Virus record (IMG/VR): IMGVR_UViG_3300033153_007660
Span: 1-64,000 of that record
Direction: 5' to 3' (one strand)
DNA: 64,000 nt
Origin: a virus
A model generated the notes under the pieces. That model did not search any database. It worked only from the letters and a program-made list of their open reading frames with translations, and had not been told where the DNA came from. Below, piece after piece: positions 53,787 to 62,637 of this stretch; the stretch's first letter is position 1, and the number at the start of each line of letters is the position of its first letter. A program made the position numbers and the translations under genes.

Positions 53787-54303
53787 AATGGCTCCTTAGT
53801 TGCCCGAAGATCTCTTCGAGGCGAGTTCTGATAGTCTTTCTATCCTTCTGCAATATCTCTGCTATCTCATTTATAGACTTTTCTTGTCCATATTTCAAGT
53901 AGATTAGGTACTTCTCCCACTTAGTCAGAGGGAGATCCGTAGTCGTTATCCAAGAGAAATCCCATGAAGATGTAGCAGGGTCATAGCGACCTATTTCATC
54001 AGTTTCGTGTCCGATACCTTGTAGCCAGTCTCTGAGTCCCCACACTGATCGTCGGAGTAGATAGGATCGAAGGCGAGAGTTTGGCTTGTTTTGCACATAC
54101 TGGGCGTAGTAATCGGTCCAAAGCATCGCGAGCTGTTGGCGAAAATCTTCTTCTTCCAACTGTCCATATAGATCTGCGCTAATACAGCGTCCAATGGCCC
54201 TAATGTGCCCCTTGGTGGAGGGAATAGGTCGAGCTGTATAGGCTCGCCAGGCTGCTTCAACCAGATCCTCATAGTCGCTCCTATACTCTGTGAAGATGTC
54301 CAT
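53773..54303 (-). CDS. Sigma-factor-like protein (region 4), 176 aa
   Basis: The C-terminal 50 residues (L-T-K-W-E-K-Y-L-I-Y-L-K-Y-G ... S-I-N-E-I-A-E-I-L-Q-K-D-R-K-T-I-R-T-R-L) follow sigma-70 region 4 with its helix-turn-helix. The N-terminal part is Trp/Tyr-rich and could be a divergent region 2. It sits at the strand switch and may direct late transcription. A simple HTH regulator is the alternative. Confidence 0.72.
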   Translation of the reverse strand: MDIFTEYRSDYEDLVEAAWRAYTARPIPSTKGHIRAIGRCISADLYGQLEEEDFRQQLAMLWTDYYAQYVQNKPNSRLRSYLLRRSVWGLRDWLQGIGHETDEIGRYDPATSSWDFSWITTTDLPLTKWEKYLIYLKYGQEKSINEIAEILQKDRKTIRTRLEEIFGQLRSHYGNA

Positions 54304-54304
54304 G

Positions 54305-54880
54305 CTATTCCCAGTGGGGAAGAGTGGTTTTGTGTATCTTATCGAGCTGATTGATATAGGCCATGCGCGGCACGCCTAGACTTTCGAAGAACTTGTCAGC
54401 TTTGGTACCAGGCCGACCAACGATAGCTCTCATCCTAGCGAACTCCAGAGGATAGAACTTCTTAAAGCGCCTGATGGCTGTCATCCCCTTGGCATCCAAC
54501 ATTCCCTTCACTTCCACCCATAATGCCCCTACCTTGAAGTCTGGACAGTAGCTCACTGTACCTCTCTTGATCCCGTGCTCGAGGAACGAGAATACCTGCG
54601 GCTCATACTGCCATTGCATTCCCTTAAAGTTGAACCAACGAGCTACGTTAGCTTCCCAGTTAGAGCGGAAGAACTGCTTGAGATCAGCTCTCTTACCAAT
54701 GACAGACCTTCTGCCCATCTTCTTGGTGACCTTTTTACCGTCGAGCTCGTCGCACTTCCTGTTCACAGCGGCCCTGGACTTAGCAAGTGCCAGAGAGAGC
54801 TGGTTAATGGACATCGTGGTTCGATTAGCTTTTAGGAAGTCAGTCTCTACAGGAGACCAGACTACTTTATGAAATCTCAT
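54305..54880 (-). CDS. PD-(D/E)xK endonuclease with HTH, 191 aa
   Basis: Residues 1-60 look like a Myb/HTH DNA-binding segment; the C-terminal half has Y-C-P-D-F-K...L-W-V-E-V-K-G, the PD...ExK active site. One nt separates it from the sigma-like gene. Probably cleaves phage or host DNA; could be a homing-type nuclease. Confidence 0.82.
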   Translation of the reverse strand: MRFHKVVWSPVETDFLKANRTTMSINQLSLALAKSRAAVNRKCDELDGKKVTKKMGRRSVIGKRADLKQFFRSNWEANVARWFNFKGMQWQYEPQVFSFLEHGIKRGTVSYCPDFKVGALWVEVKGMLDAKGMTAIRRFKKFYPLEFARMRAIVGRPGTKADKFFESLGVPRMAYINQLDKIHKTTLPHWE

Positions 54881-54886
54881 GCAATT

Positions 54887-55579
54887 CTATTCCCTTTCTG
54901 CTAGATAGCTCTGGAAAGCAGCTTTAGATATGGGTCCCCAAAGACCGTCGATAGAATTATTGTAGTATCTATGCATGAGCAGACAGAGCTGTACATACTT
55001 GATGACTCTTGACCTGACTTCGTCCATATCTACCCGCAGACCTGGACAAGTCTTCCTTAGCTTCCTGCTCCCCTTGAACCAGAACCAACCAGTATGCTTG
55101 AGCTCTCTGTGTCCCACTATGTTTGTGGGTTCAACACCTAGCTTCAGACAGAGAGAACCACATGCTCGCATGAGACTCTTGATCTGCTTTTCCTTAGGAG
55201 CATAGTAGTCAGCTCCAAAGCCATCACTGACTCGGAAAACTAAGGCTAGTCCAACTGAACCCGTGTTCCAAGGGCCAACATGCCAGGCCACTTCCTCATA
55301 GGGAAGGGTTTTGTGCCACTCGCTATTAGGCATGATGAGACCATGGTAGGTGATAGCTGGGCAACCAGTGCTAGAGATATGATTAGGACCAATGTCGTAA
55401 GCAGCTAGTTCTTCTGCGGTACAATCCCAGTCGGTAGTATGTACAACGATGCGCTTGATGTCAGAGACACTGCGCGTAGCATACTTCTTTTTTGTGTGCC
55501 TTGGCAGGCTACCTGAAATATCAACTGGCTGCATATCGCAAGGAAGAACCTCCGCATCAGCAGTATTAACGTCCGTCAT
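54887..55579 (-). CDS. N-acetylmuramoyl-L-alanine amidase (endolysin)
   Basis: 230 aa from ATG 55579 (AGGAAAGAG upstream). Amidase_2/PGRP motifs I-V-V-H-T-T-D-W, Y-H-G-L-I, W-H-V-G-P-W-N and K-T-C-P-G give zinc His/Cys ligands. C-terminal S-I-D-G-L-W-G-P-I-S-K is half of a peptidoglycan-binding PG_1 repeat. Cleaves the amide bond of peptidoglycan at lysis. Confidence 0.9.
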   Translation of the reverse strand: MTDVNTADAEVLPCDMQPVDISGSLPRHTKKKYATRSVSDIKRIVVHTTDWDCTAEELAAYDIGPNHISSTGCPAITYHGLIMPNSEWHKTLPYEEVAWHVGPWNTGSVGLALVFRVSDGFGADYYAPKEKQIKSLMRACGSLCLKLGVEPTNIVGHRELKHTGWFWFKGSRKLRKTCPGLRVDMDEVRSRVIKYVQLCLLMHRYYNNSIDGLWGPISKAAFQSYLAERE

Positions 55580-56186
55580 CTCTTTCCTTTCGTTCCTTAA
55601 GCTCTCTGTATCTATGGCGACGATATTCACGCGCCTTATCGAGCTCCTCTCTATGCTTCTCCGACTCGAGATGTTCTTGACGTCTCTTCTTAGCCCTCCG
55701 TAGAAGCTCGCTCTTGATCTCCTGTTGTTTCCCATAGTGTTCATCTTTCTGTACATCTTCCTCAACAAGGCAGATGCCACCAGCTTTTATGATCATATCA
55801 TAGATATACTGCTCATCTATCAGATTCTCATCTGTATAGGGAATCTCTACGTATGTGAATCCTGCAGCTAGTGCTGATGCTTTCTTTTGTCTATCTCTAA
55901 TCTGTCCGTCTCTGAATGCCTGGTCGGCGACCTCATGATCTCCACCAAAGGCAACAGGTTCGTAATGTTGCTTGCCATGACACTCTATAACTATCTTGAG
56001 GCCTGGGATGACCCAATCAAAGTGCTGGCTACCAAAGGGGTAGTCGTTCGCTACCCTACAGACCGGGTACTCCTGGTAAATTTGCCAGTTCTTAAAGATC
56101 TCGGAGTTTCTCAAAGCATCCCCCACTCTACGGTGAAGTGCCGAAGCATTCTCTCGATAAGAATGCCTAAATCTCGAGGTCTTCAT
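55566..56186 (-). CDS. Vsr/PD-(D/E)xK-like endonuclease, 206 aa
   Basis: H-F-D-W-V-I-P, I-V-I-E-C-H-G-K-Q-H, and a Q-x-R-D-R helix fit Vsr-like or homing nucleases with a DxE...Q core. The last 60 residues are a highly charged helix. Overlaps the amidase gene by 14 nt. Confidence 0.8.
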   Translation of the reverse strand: MKTSRFRHSYRENASALHRRVGDALRNSEIFKNWQIYQEYPVCRVANDYPFGSQHFDWVIPGLKIVIECHGKQHYEPVAFGGDHEVADQAFRDGQIRDRQKKASALAAGFTYVEIPYTDENLIDEQYIYDMIIKAGGICLVEEDVQKDEHYGKQQEIKSELLRRAKKRRQEHLESEKHREELDKAREYRRHRYRELKERKERDDGR

Positions 56187-56385
56187 CTGTTCCTCCTACT
56201 GTCTCATCTATGTAATCAGTTATGGACTTGGCGAGCTCACCTGAGAGCTTCTCAATGACCTCCTCTACTGGGTCAGCTGCTACGCTAGTCATTCTGCACT
56301 CAGCAAGAGTTCTTTCGTACCTAAGACCCTTGATAGCCTTGTGCAAGCTTATCCAATGCCTTACCCTCTTCTCTGCAATATTCAT
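56167..56385 (-). CDS. Hypothetical protein, 72 aa
   Basis: Basic N-terminus and acidic helical C-terminus ending D-E-D-L-E-I. TAATG overlap with the gene upstream (56385) and overlap with the nuclease downstream. Not recognised. Confidence 0.68.
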   Translation of the reverse strand: MNIAEKRVRHWISLHKAIKGLRYERTLAECRMTSVAADPVEEVIEKLSGELAKSITDYIDETVGGTDEDLEI

Positions 56386-56759
56386 TATGTAGTTGTAAAG
56401 TAGTCAACTGGGTTTCGCAAGAACTGCCCTGATGTATCGAGCTGGATCCCAGTCGTCTCTAACTGATTAGCCCCAGAGATAACCATACCCCAGGGGGCTG
56501 GAACAATAGAACCGCGAGGTCGATCATACTCGTCGAGCTCGTACTCCATAAGATCTCGAGCTAGACTAGCAACCGAACCTCTTATCTCTGTTCGCAGCTT
56601 CTCTACCGTCTCCTTGTCAGGATTTTCTGTCCCTTCAAGCTCAGCAGCAATGTCCATGAATCTAGTGGCTGTTATGTCTTCCTTTTTATCTAGCTCTTCA
56701 ACTGCCGAGAGAAGCTCACTTGCTTTCTTGATCAGATTCTTTAACGAGCTGGTATCCAT
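56385..56759 (-). CDS. Hypothetical protein, 124 aa
   Basis: Helical N-terminal 75 residues, then a beta-rich end (VPAPWGMVISGANQ). Coupled on both sides. Not recognised. Confidence 0.7.
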   Translation of the reverse strand: MDTSSLKNLIKKASELLSAVEELDKKEDITATRFMDIAAELEGTENPDKETVEKLRTEIRGSVASLARDLMEYELDEYDRPRGSIVPAPWGMVISGANQLETTGIQLDTSGQFLRNPVDYFTTT

Positions 56760-57067
56760 ACTTTCCCCGTTTCTGCCATTATCCCTGTCACCCTCTCCAG
56801 GTCAGTAATCTTCTGATCCTCTGCAAAACGGGCTAGGTCATTGGCTAGATGATCGTCCTTGATGAACTTACAGTGGGCATAGACATCATTGCGCCAATCT
56901 ACTGAGTTCAATACTACTTCCTCTATGTACACCTTTCCCTGGCAGGACCCTGCTCGACAGAGCATCACTACGAACTCCCGGAGACCATACTCGATGGTCC
57001 CCAGGTGCATCATGTGAGGGTTCCCAGGTAGAGGAAAGATGTTAGAGTTTCTCGTTTTGAACCTCAT
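56741..57067 (-). CDS. Hypothetical protein, 108 aa
   Basis: Soluble alpha/beta sequence; overlaps both neighbours by about 20 nt. Two Cys (L-C-R-A-G-S-C). Not recognised. Confidence 0.68.
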   Translation of the reverse strand: MRFKTRNSNIFPLPGNPHMMHLGTIEYGLREFVVMLCRAGSCQGKVYIEEVVLNSVDWRNDVYAHCKFIKDDHLANDLARFAEDQKITDLERVTGIMAETGKVWIPAR

Positions 57068-57401
57068 CCTCTCCCTTCCTGGTATCGTCCTTACCCTTCA
57101 TGGTATCAATGAACTTAGTGTAGTCCTTTGCACCAAGGTCACGCGGGTTATGAAGGATACGAGGCTCAATCATCCCACTGCATCTAACACAACGCAACAG
57201 AACATAGGGAACTAGGCCCGACTTTGGAGGAACAGACTGTCCTACAATCAGAGGCTGATGGTTAAGTGGATACCTGTTGGCCAGTACCTCTTCGAAGAAC
57301 TGGCTCCCACATTCCTTGCAGGTAATACACTCCAGGTCCTTCTTCTCTTCATGCCTCTCGAGCATCTGTCGTTGACGTTCGTAATCAGTCCACGTCTGCA
57401 T
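57042..57401 (-). CDS. Zinc-ribbon protein, 119 aa
   Basis: C-I-T-C-K-E-C and C-V-R-C form a zinc ribbon. Start at ATG 57401 (MQTWTDYERQ), with AAGGAG 9 nt upstream, preferred over ATG 57443, because the extra residues would be coded in the region used by the next upstream gene. Confidence 0.72.
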   Translation of the reverse strand: MQTWTDYERQRQMLERHEEKKDLECITCKECGSQFFEEVLANRYPLNHQPLIVGQSVPPKSGLVPYVLLRCVRCSGMIEPRILHNPRDLGAKDYTKFIDTMKGKDDTRKGEDEVQNEKL

Positions 57402-57546
57402 CTTCTTCTTCTCCTTCTTCCTCTTCTTCGCATTTACACTCATCTTTGGTGCAAGTGCATTCTGACTTTACCACCATTAGGGGCTCAGTGTCATCGTCTT
57501 TGAGGACACCAACTAGCTTTCCTTTTTGATCCTTGATTTTTAGCAT
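57385..57546 (-). CDS. Small acidic Cys protein, 53 aa
   Basis: M-L-K-I-K-D-Q-K-G-K-L-V-G-V-L-K start, then C-T-C...C-K-C and a long Glu/Asp tail. Its ATG overlaps the stop of the upstream nuclease (TAATG). May bind a metal; the acidic tail may mimic DNA. Function unknown. Confidence 0.7.
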   Translation of the reverse strand: MLKIKDQKGKLVGVLKDDDTEPLMVVKSECTCTKDECKCEEEEEGEEEDADVD

Positions 57547-58259
57547 TAGAGTATACACCTCCTAAAATAGGGACATTTTTGGCACTTCTCAGTCCGAGAC
57601 GGGTAAGCAATACCAGCTTCAATAGACTTAACTAGCTGTCTGATCACTGTCTCTGTCCGCTTAATACCCTCACGAGTTACCGTAAAGCGCTTTAGCTCAA
57701 ATCCTCCACTTGATCCAATACATAGAGCATTCACAGCAACCTGGTGACAGTGTAGATGACTATCTAGTAACCAAGCTAACGTCCGTATCTCTAGGTTATT
57801 GTACATCTTTCTTTCTGTCTCGTCGATAGCTCTCACTATACTAATAGACACAGGGTTTGTTAGGTGAACAACAGGGATCCATCCCTTTATGACGTACTGT
57901 CCTTGAAGCTCATACGATATATCCAGGTCGACATAGGCATCATCAGCCATATCCAGGTAGTAGGATTTATACCAACGCTGGAGAGACTTCAGGACATGTT
58001 CAGCAAGAAGCCTAGCCTCCTTAAATCTCTCCTCCTGGTCCACCTCAATGCCCGCGAACACTTTCTTGTCTACCCAACCTACTACTCGACGCCAATCGGC
58101 CTTCCAGCCTGTCTCAACGGCTTGTAAGCAGCATTTCTTAACGATATCTTCAACTATCCATTGTCGGACAGGAGCAGAGCTTCTCAGTGTATCAACACTA
58201 AAGCGGTAATATGCAGGGCACTCAGCGAATGCGCGGAGTTGTCTACTTGTTACTTGCAA
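57546..58259 (-). CDS. Cas4/RecB-like nuclease with Fe-S cluster, 237 aa
   Basis: E-C-P-A-Y-Y-R-F near the N-terminus and C-Q-K-C-P-Y-F-R-R-C at the end are the Cys arrangement of Fe-S RecB/AddB/Cas4 nucleases. A central D...E region fits the PD-(D/E)xK core, though its Lys is not clear. Possibly recombination or DNA-end processing. Confidence 0.78.
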   Translation of the reverse strand: MQVTSRQLRAFAECPAYYRFSVDTLRSSAPVRQWIVEDIVKKCCLQAVETGWKADWRRVVGWVDKKVFAGIEVDQEERFKEARLLAEHVLKSLQRWYKSYYLDMADDAYVDLDISYELQGQYVIKGWIPVVHLTNPVSISIVRAIDETERKMYNNLEIRTLAWLLDSHLHCHQVAVNALCIGSSGGFELKRFTVTREGIKRTETVIRQLVKSIEAGIAYPSRTEKCQKCPYFRRCIL

Positions 58260-58737
58260 TGGTAGTCTCTACTTCTACCTTTACAAACTGGACTTTCTTC
58301 TCCTCGACCAGCTTCTGAAGGGCTTTCTGCTCTGCAGTCAGGCGTTTTCTTCCACCACTCTTGACCTCAACGAAGTCAATCGTTCCCTCACGAGACTCAG
58401 TAGGTAGTTTGATACAGATAAAGTCAGCGATATTCCCTATCGGGATGATCCGATCATACTCTGCCCTCAACTTGAGCACACTAACGAGCTCACCAAGGAC
58501 TCCCTTGTTCGCGTTCACTGACCCCTGTACAGACTGGAGTACCTTGCTAGGAATACGCTGTACCTCACGTACAAACGGAGCCATATCTACCTCTACATTG
58601 ACTGGCTGAGGAGGAACAATAACTGGGTCACGATAGAGTATTGGCTTAACTATTGCCCTATGGGCAAATATTCCTGCAAGCATAAAAAGGACAGCTGTAG
58701 AAAAGAGGGAAATAACGAGAACAAGGCTACTTATCAT
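58243..58737 (-). CDS. Membrane-anchored Holliday-junction-resolvase-like nuclease
   Basis: 164 aa from ATG 58737. One N-terminal TM (residues 2-25), then I-P-I-G-N-I-A-D-F-I and I-D-F-V-E-V-K-S-G-G, the PD-(D/E)xK core typical of predicted secreted endonucleases related to archaeal resolvases. It may sit at the membrane to degrade incoming DNA. TAATG overlap with the upstream gene. Confidence 0.78.
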   Translation of the reverse strand: MISSLVLVISLFSTAVLFMLAGIFAHRAIVKPILYRDPVIVPPQPVNVEVDMAPFVREVQRIPSKVLQSVQGSVNANKGVLGELVSVLKLRAEYDRIIPIGNIADFICIKLPTESREGTIDFVEVKSGGRKRLTAEQKALQKLVEEKKVQFVKVEVETTIASNK

Positions 58738-59720
58738 TAGAGCACCGACCCAACTAGGATACCAATAAAGGCCTCGTCCTTGAATCCCCATGTGACATGA
58801 GGACCTACCCAGAGATCACTGATTAGAGGCAGGTTCTCGCCTAAATTGTACAACACAGGAGTGATACCTATTGCAGGTTCCTCTACGTAATCAAAGGACA
58901 GGCGCGGATACCTCCAAGAGAGGTCATTCTTGGTATGACCATAGCCCATGAAGGACATCCCAGCTGACCCACCCATGCTGAACTCAGCGGTAGTGTGTGC
59001 ACCAGCTAGAAGTCCGATATCGATATGAGGAGCCCACCACCAGAAGCGTGGCGTCGTCTCATCTCTGACAATAAAGGTAAGCTCCTCGAACTCGAGTTGC
59101 TTCACCTTCTTACCTTCCCTGTCAACGGCCCAGATCTGGGCGTAGTGGTTGATGCCGCCGTCTGGCAAACGGGACTCAACTATCTCTCCTGCTAGTGTAA
59201 GTGACAGTTCATAGGTAATAGTCAATGGTAGGACACGGTCACCATATCGAGGCAGATAGCTACACTTGATTATGATCTCGTGATTCGCTATTCCTCCCTC
59301 AAATTTGGCGACTGGACTCAGCACTTTCTTAGTTATAGCTTCGTACAGCCGGCCTGGAACAAAGTCAGAACACTCCAGGCCAAGCTCAATGGTCTCCCCT
59401 TCATAGTAAACAATGTCTACCTTAGTCTTTTCCTTGTACAAAGAATTGTACCTAGCCTTCAGTTTTCCGTACATGGTAACGACAGCACGACGATCATCGA
59501 TCTCCTCTTTGATATCGTCACGTAGCCCTGTGTTCTCAATCTCAATCTTCCCCAATCGAGTTTGTGCTCTCCCAAGCAAGAGATCAGCTTCCATATAGCT
59601 CTCTGTAAGAGCCTCGTTGCTTGTCTCAAGCGCACCATTCACCTGTGCAATCTTGACCAGTAGACCAAGACAGACAGCTAGAGCTACTCCAAGCAGAATA
59701 CTAAGTACCATCGACTTCAT
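58737..59720 (-). CDS. TM/coiled-coil protein with beta-rich C-terminus, 327 aa
   Basis: Start ATG 59720 overlaps the upstream TGA (ATGA). N-terminal TM (residues 5-27), coiled coil (30-95), beta domain, and a C-terminal 100 residues of alternating strands (G-L-L-A-G, S-M-G-G-S-A-G, F-I-G-I-L-V-G). A spanning or envelope role is possible. Not recognised. Confidence 0.72.
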   Translation of the reverse strand: MKSMVLSILLGVALAVCLGLLVKIAQVNGALETSNEALTESYMEADLLLGRAQTRLGKIEIENTGLRDDIKEEIDDRRAVVTMYGKLKARYNSLYKEKTKVDIVYYEGETIELGLECSDFVPGRLYEAITKKVLSPVAKFEGGIANHEIIIKCSYLPRYGDRVLPLTITYELSLTLAGEIVESRLPDGGINHYAQIWAVDREGKKVKQLEFEELTFIVRDETTPRFWWWAPHIDIGLLAGAHTTAEFSMGGSAGMSFMGYGHTKNDLSWRYPRLSFDYVEEPAIGITPVLYNLGENLPLISDLWVGPHVTWGFKDEAFIGILVGSVL

Positions 59721-59893
59721 GTGTGCCACCTTCCCCAGGTTCCATGTGTTGGATGCGGTGTCAGAAAAACTCTCTTGAGCTTCCCTGGCTTAGCTCCACA
59801 CTTCTCACATGGCTCCTGTGTCGTTTCTTCGTCTAGTTTAACAATCTTTACCTGCTTTTGGCCACACTTTTGACACTCATATTCGTATTGCAT
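59717..59893 (-). CDS. FmdB-like zinc-ribbon protein, 58 aa
   Basis: M-Q-Y-E-Y-E-C-Q-K-C-G start and C-E-K-C-G pair are like the FmdB/regulatory zinc-ribbon family. His/Thr-rich end. Function unknown. Confidence 0.75.
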   Translation of the reverse strand: MQYEYECQKCGQKQVKIVKLDEETTQEPCEKCGAKPGKLKRVFLTPHPTHGTWGRWHT

Positions 59894-59901
59894 TTCTATC
59901 C

Positions 59902-60057
59902 CTAGTCCAATTTGAGTATATTTAGTGAGTTTAGCTCAGGGAAGTAATTCTCAGCAAAACACTCAAAATAGCCTTCAATCTCAAGAGGAGAGAGCCCGAG
60001 TTCTTCGAGCTCCCTCCGGTCTTGTTCCATTTCCAGCGAAATAAGTAGGTATTTCAT
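59902..60057 (-). CDS. Small acidic protein, 51 aa
   Basis: ATG at 60057 overlaps the primase-helicase stop (TAATG). Leu/Glu-rich helices. Not recognised. Confidence 0.65.
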   Translation of the reverse strand: MKYLLISLEMEQDRRELEELGLSPLEIEGYFECFAENYFPELNSLNILKLD

Positions 60058-62624
60058 TACTTTTTCTCGTCGAATTTAGCTCTCCACTCCCATGGTGGAT
60101 CTACGTTGAATCTTTCCTTGAAGATGTACATTGCACGTCCGATGGCGTGACCTCTTGGCAGTACTTCCTTCTCTACTATCTCTTCGTACTTCTCACGGAG
60201 GTCCTCGAGCTTCTCCTGCCTGTCCGACTGAATTTTACCTCCATCAGTCCAACAGAAGTCAGAGCTCTCTGGCCAGAAGTTGAAGTACAGACGGTTCTTG
60301 AACGCAGTAATCTTGTTCTTACCTACATTGATCTCAATGATTGGTAGAGGGATAGGCACGCCATCACGCATCTCAATGTGAGTAACGCCTGCGTCTTCTC
60401 CCTGCTCATGAACCTCGTTGTACAAGTGACCGACGAAGTTAGCATCGTACTCAATCTGTCCAGACTCGGCGATGTCCTCATTACCAGCACGTTCGCCCTT
60501 CTTAATCTTCCGGTACTCTACTGTTGCCATGATCAGACAGTGGTTCTTAGTTGCCACGTTCTTGATCTTCTTAGACATGTTCTTGAACTGGACTCTTTCG
60601 TCCTGCTTAGCAGCATTCTGCTGGTCACTAGACTTATGGAAGTTGTCTAGCACGTAGACGATGTTACGATCTGGGTACTTCTTCTTGTAGTACCGAATGA
60701 CCCTATCAGCATAGGATAGAGAGTTGCCGTTGTTAGCGTCCTTGATGATGAGGCGTCCACGACGCATGAGATCACGGATAACAGAGTAACCAGTCTCACG
60801 TCGCTCTAGTAACTGCTTCTGCCCAATCTCGTCAACGATGTTGTTCACGTGGTAGTTAGGGTCATTGACCTGATTTAACGTCAACTTCCTACTACCCTCT
60901 GCAACAGCAACAAAACGAGGGATGATCTGCTCAGCTGTGTCATCGATAGAGTGATAGATAACCAGCGCATTGTTCTCTTCTCGAGAAGCGATCTCATAGG
61001 TCAGCTTACACATAAAGGAGGTCTTGCCTGCATTAGCCTTACCAGCGAAACAGAACCAAACATCCTTCTTCCACTCACCACAGAGAGCATCTTGCAATGT
61101 CTGTAGGTCAGGACCTAGGATATACCCTGAGAATGACCCATCTTTGGCCTCTTCATACTTCTTCTGAGTATCAAGCACAGCAATGCAAGAGTCCTCTGAG
61201 AAACTGTCCTCGTCATACTGACGAGCAAGGTCAAATAGGTCTGTTTCTGCAGAATACATGGCCTCTTCAGCAGCAGAAGGATCACGCGTCAGAGCAGTCA
61301 CCATCCGGTCGATGATGTTCTTCCTGTCTCGAGCCTTCTCTGCCTCTCTGAGGTTCTGAAGACGAGAGAGCTCGGCTTGAACGGTAGCAATGGTGATACC
61401 GGTGGCCTTTGCAAGAATCTTGCACTGCTTCTCTTGCTCAATGTAGGAGGTCTCGTTCACGATGAGAGGGATCATCGCCTTACAGACCTCATCATCGTCT
61501 GCTTCAGGGTCAAAGTGAGAAAGTCTCCACTCGAACGCTGACCACTTCTTGAGACGCTTGAACTGAGCAGCTCCCTTCTCTTTGATGAAGTCATCTGGGT
61601 CCTGTTTTTCAGGAATATTGATGATGCGTACTGACAGGTCTTTGTGACCTGCAAGAACGGAGTCTAATAGAGCGGCTGTCCTAGTCTCTCCAGGACCATC
61701 TCCATCAAGACAGAGGATGACATCATAGTATCCGAACTGCTTGAGCATCTGTACCTGTTCCAGAGTAAGAGCTGTTCCTCCAACTGCAACTGTGTTGTTG
61801 AGACCGTTCTCAGCAGCTGTAAGTACGTCTGTCTGACCCTCAAAAATGTAGATGGTCTTGTCCTTCTTCTTGCGAGTAGCAAGCACTTGATCAAAACCAA
61901 ACAAACGCTCTGATTTGCGGTAAATATTGCACTTCACACCAGTTGTCTTCTGGTTGTTGTACTTAGAGCCGTTGGTCTTGTCTCCGTTGAACTTCAGGTT
62001 CCTCGCAGCAAAGCCAACAGGACGACCATGCTCATCTCTGATGGTAAAAATTAGACTATCTTCACCGAAAAGACCACTGCGGTTGAGGTCTACGTCATCT
62101 TGGAAAGAGGCAGACCAACCTGCCTTCTTGAGTTGGTCGCGGAACGACTGATAAGTCTCTACGGCACCTACACCATAGCGAACACAGATCTCTTTGCTCC
62201 ACTTTCTCTTCTTAATAGCCTTCTCAACGGCTGGGTTCTTGGCATGAGAAATGAGATCTGCTGCAGCCTTATACACTCTGTAGGTATCAAGCTCATAAAG
62301 CTGTTCTGGGGTCAGAGGGACAGTCTCGACGACTACTCCATACTTCTCTGCCAAGGGAATCAGGTTCTCATCAACAAAACCTGGTCCTGATAGAGGCTTG
62401 TTCTCTAGCATGTGAGCTGCATCGAAGATATCTCCTACTACACCACAACTAAAACAATGGAACTTGTCCTTACTTGGGACTATGCCACAAGAGGGGCTCT
62501 TGTCTTCGTGGTTAGGAGAGATGCAACGAAACGCTGCGCTAGTATCCATGCCTTTGTCTTCTAGATAGGAAGGCAAAAATGCCCGAAGTTGCTGAACAAC
62601 CTCGTCATAGTTCTTAATGTTCAC
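60057..62624 (-). CDS. DNA primase-helicase (T7 gp4 type)
   Basis: 855 aa from GTG 62624 with AGGAG upstream. CHC2-type zinc finger (C-I-S-P-N-H ... C-F-S-C-G, about 29-62), TOPRIM core (I-F-E-G-Q-T-D; L-C-L-D-G-D-G), a middle helical region, then a DnaB-like RecA fold with Walker A G-K-A-N-A-G-K-T-S near residue 535 and V-L-D-N-F-H-K. One protein makes primers and unwinds DNA at the fork. Confidence 0.93.
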   Translation of the reverse strand: MNIKNYDEVVQQLRAFLPSYLEDKGMDTSAAFRCISPNHEDKSPSCGIVPSKDKFHCFSCGVVGDIFDAAHMLENKPLSGPGFVDENLIPLAEKYGVVVETVPLTPEQLYELDTYRVYKAAADLISHAKNPAVEKAIKKRKWSKEICVRYGVGAVETYQSFRDQLKKAGWSASFQDDVDLNRSGLFGEDSLIFTIRDEHGRPVGFAARNLKFNGDKTNGSKYNNQKTTGVKCNIYRKSERLFGFDQVLATRKKKDKTIYIFEGQTDVLTAAENGLNNTVAVGGTALTLEQVQMLKQFGYYDVILCLDGDGPGETRTAALLDSVLAGHKDLSVRIINIPEKQDPDDFIKEKGAAQFKRLKKWSAFEWRLSHFDPEADDDEVCKAMIPLIVNETSYIEQEKQCKILAKATGITIATVQAELSRLQNLREAEKARDRKNIIDRMVTALTRDPSAAEEAMYSAETDLFDLARQYDEDSFSEDSCIAVLDTQKKYEEAKDGSFSGYILGPDLQTLQDALCGEWKKDVWFCFAGKANAGKTSFMCKLTYEIASREENNALVIYHSIDDTAEQIIPRFVAVAEGSRKLTLNQVNDPNYHVNNIVDEIGQKQLLERRETGYSVIRDLMRRGRLIIKDANNGNSLSYADRVIRYYKKKYPDRNIVYVLDNFHKSSDQQNAAKQDERVQFKNMSKKIKNVATKNHCLIMATVEYRKIKKGERAGNEDIAESGQIEYDANFVGHLYNEVHEQGEDAGVTHIEMRDGVPIPLPIIEINVGKNKITAFKNRLYFNFWPESSDFCWTDGGKIQSDRQEKLEDLREKYEEIVEKEVLPRGHAIGRAMYIFKERFNVDPPWEWRAKFDEKK

Positions 62625-62637
62625 GAGAATCTCCTGC

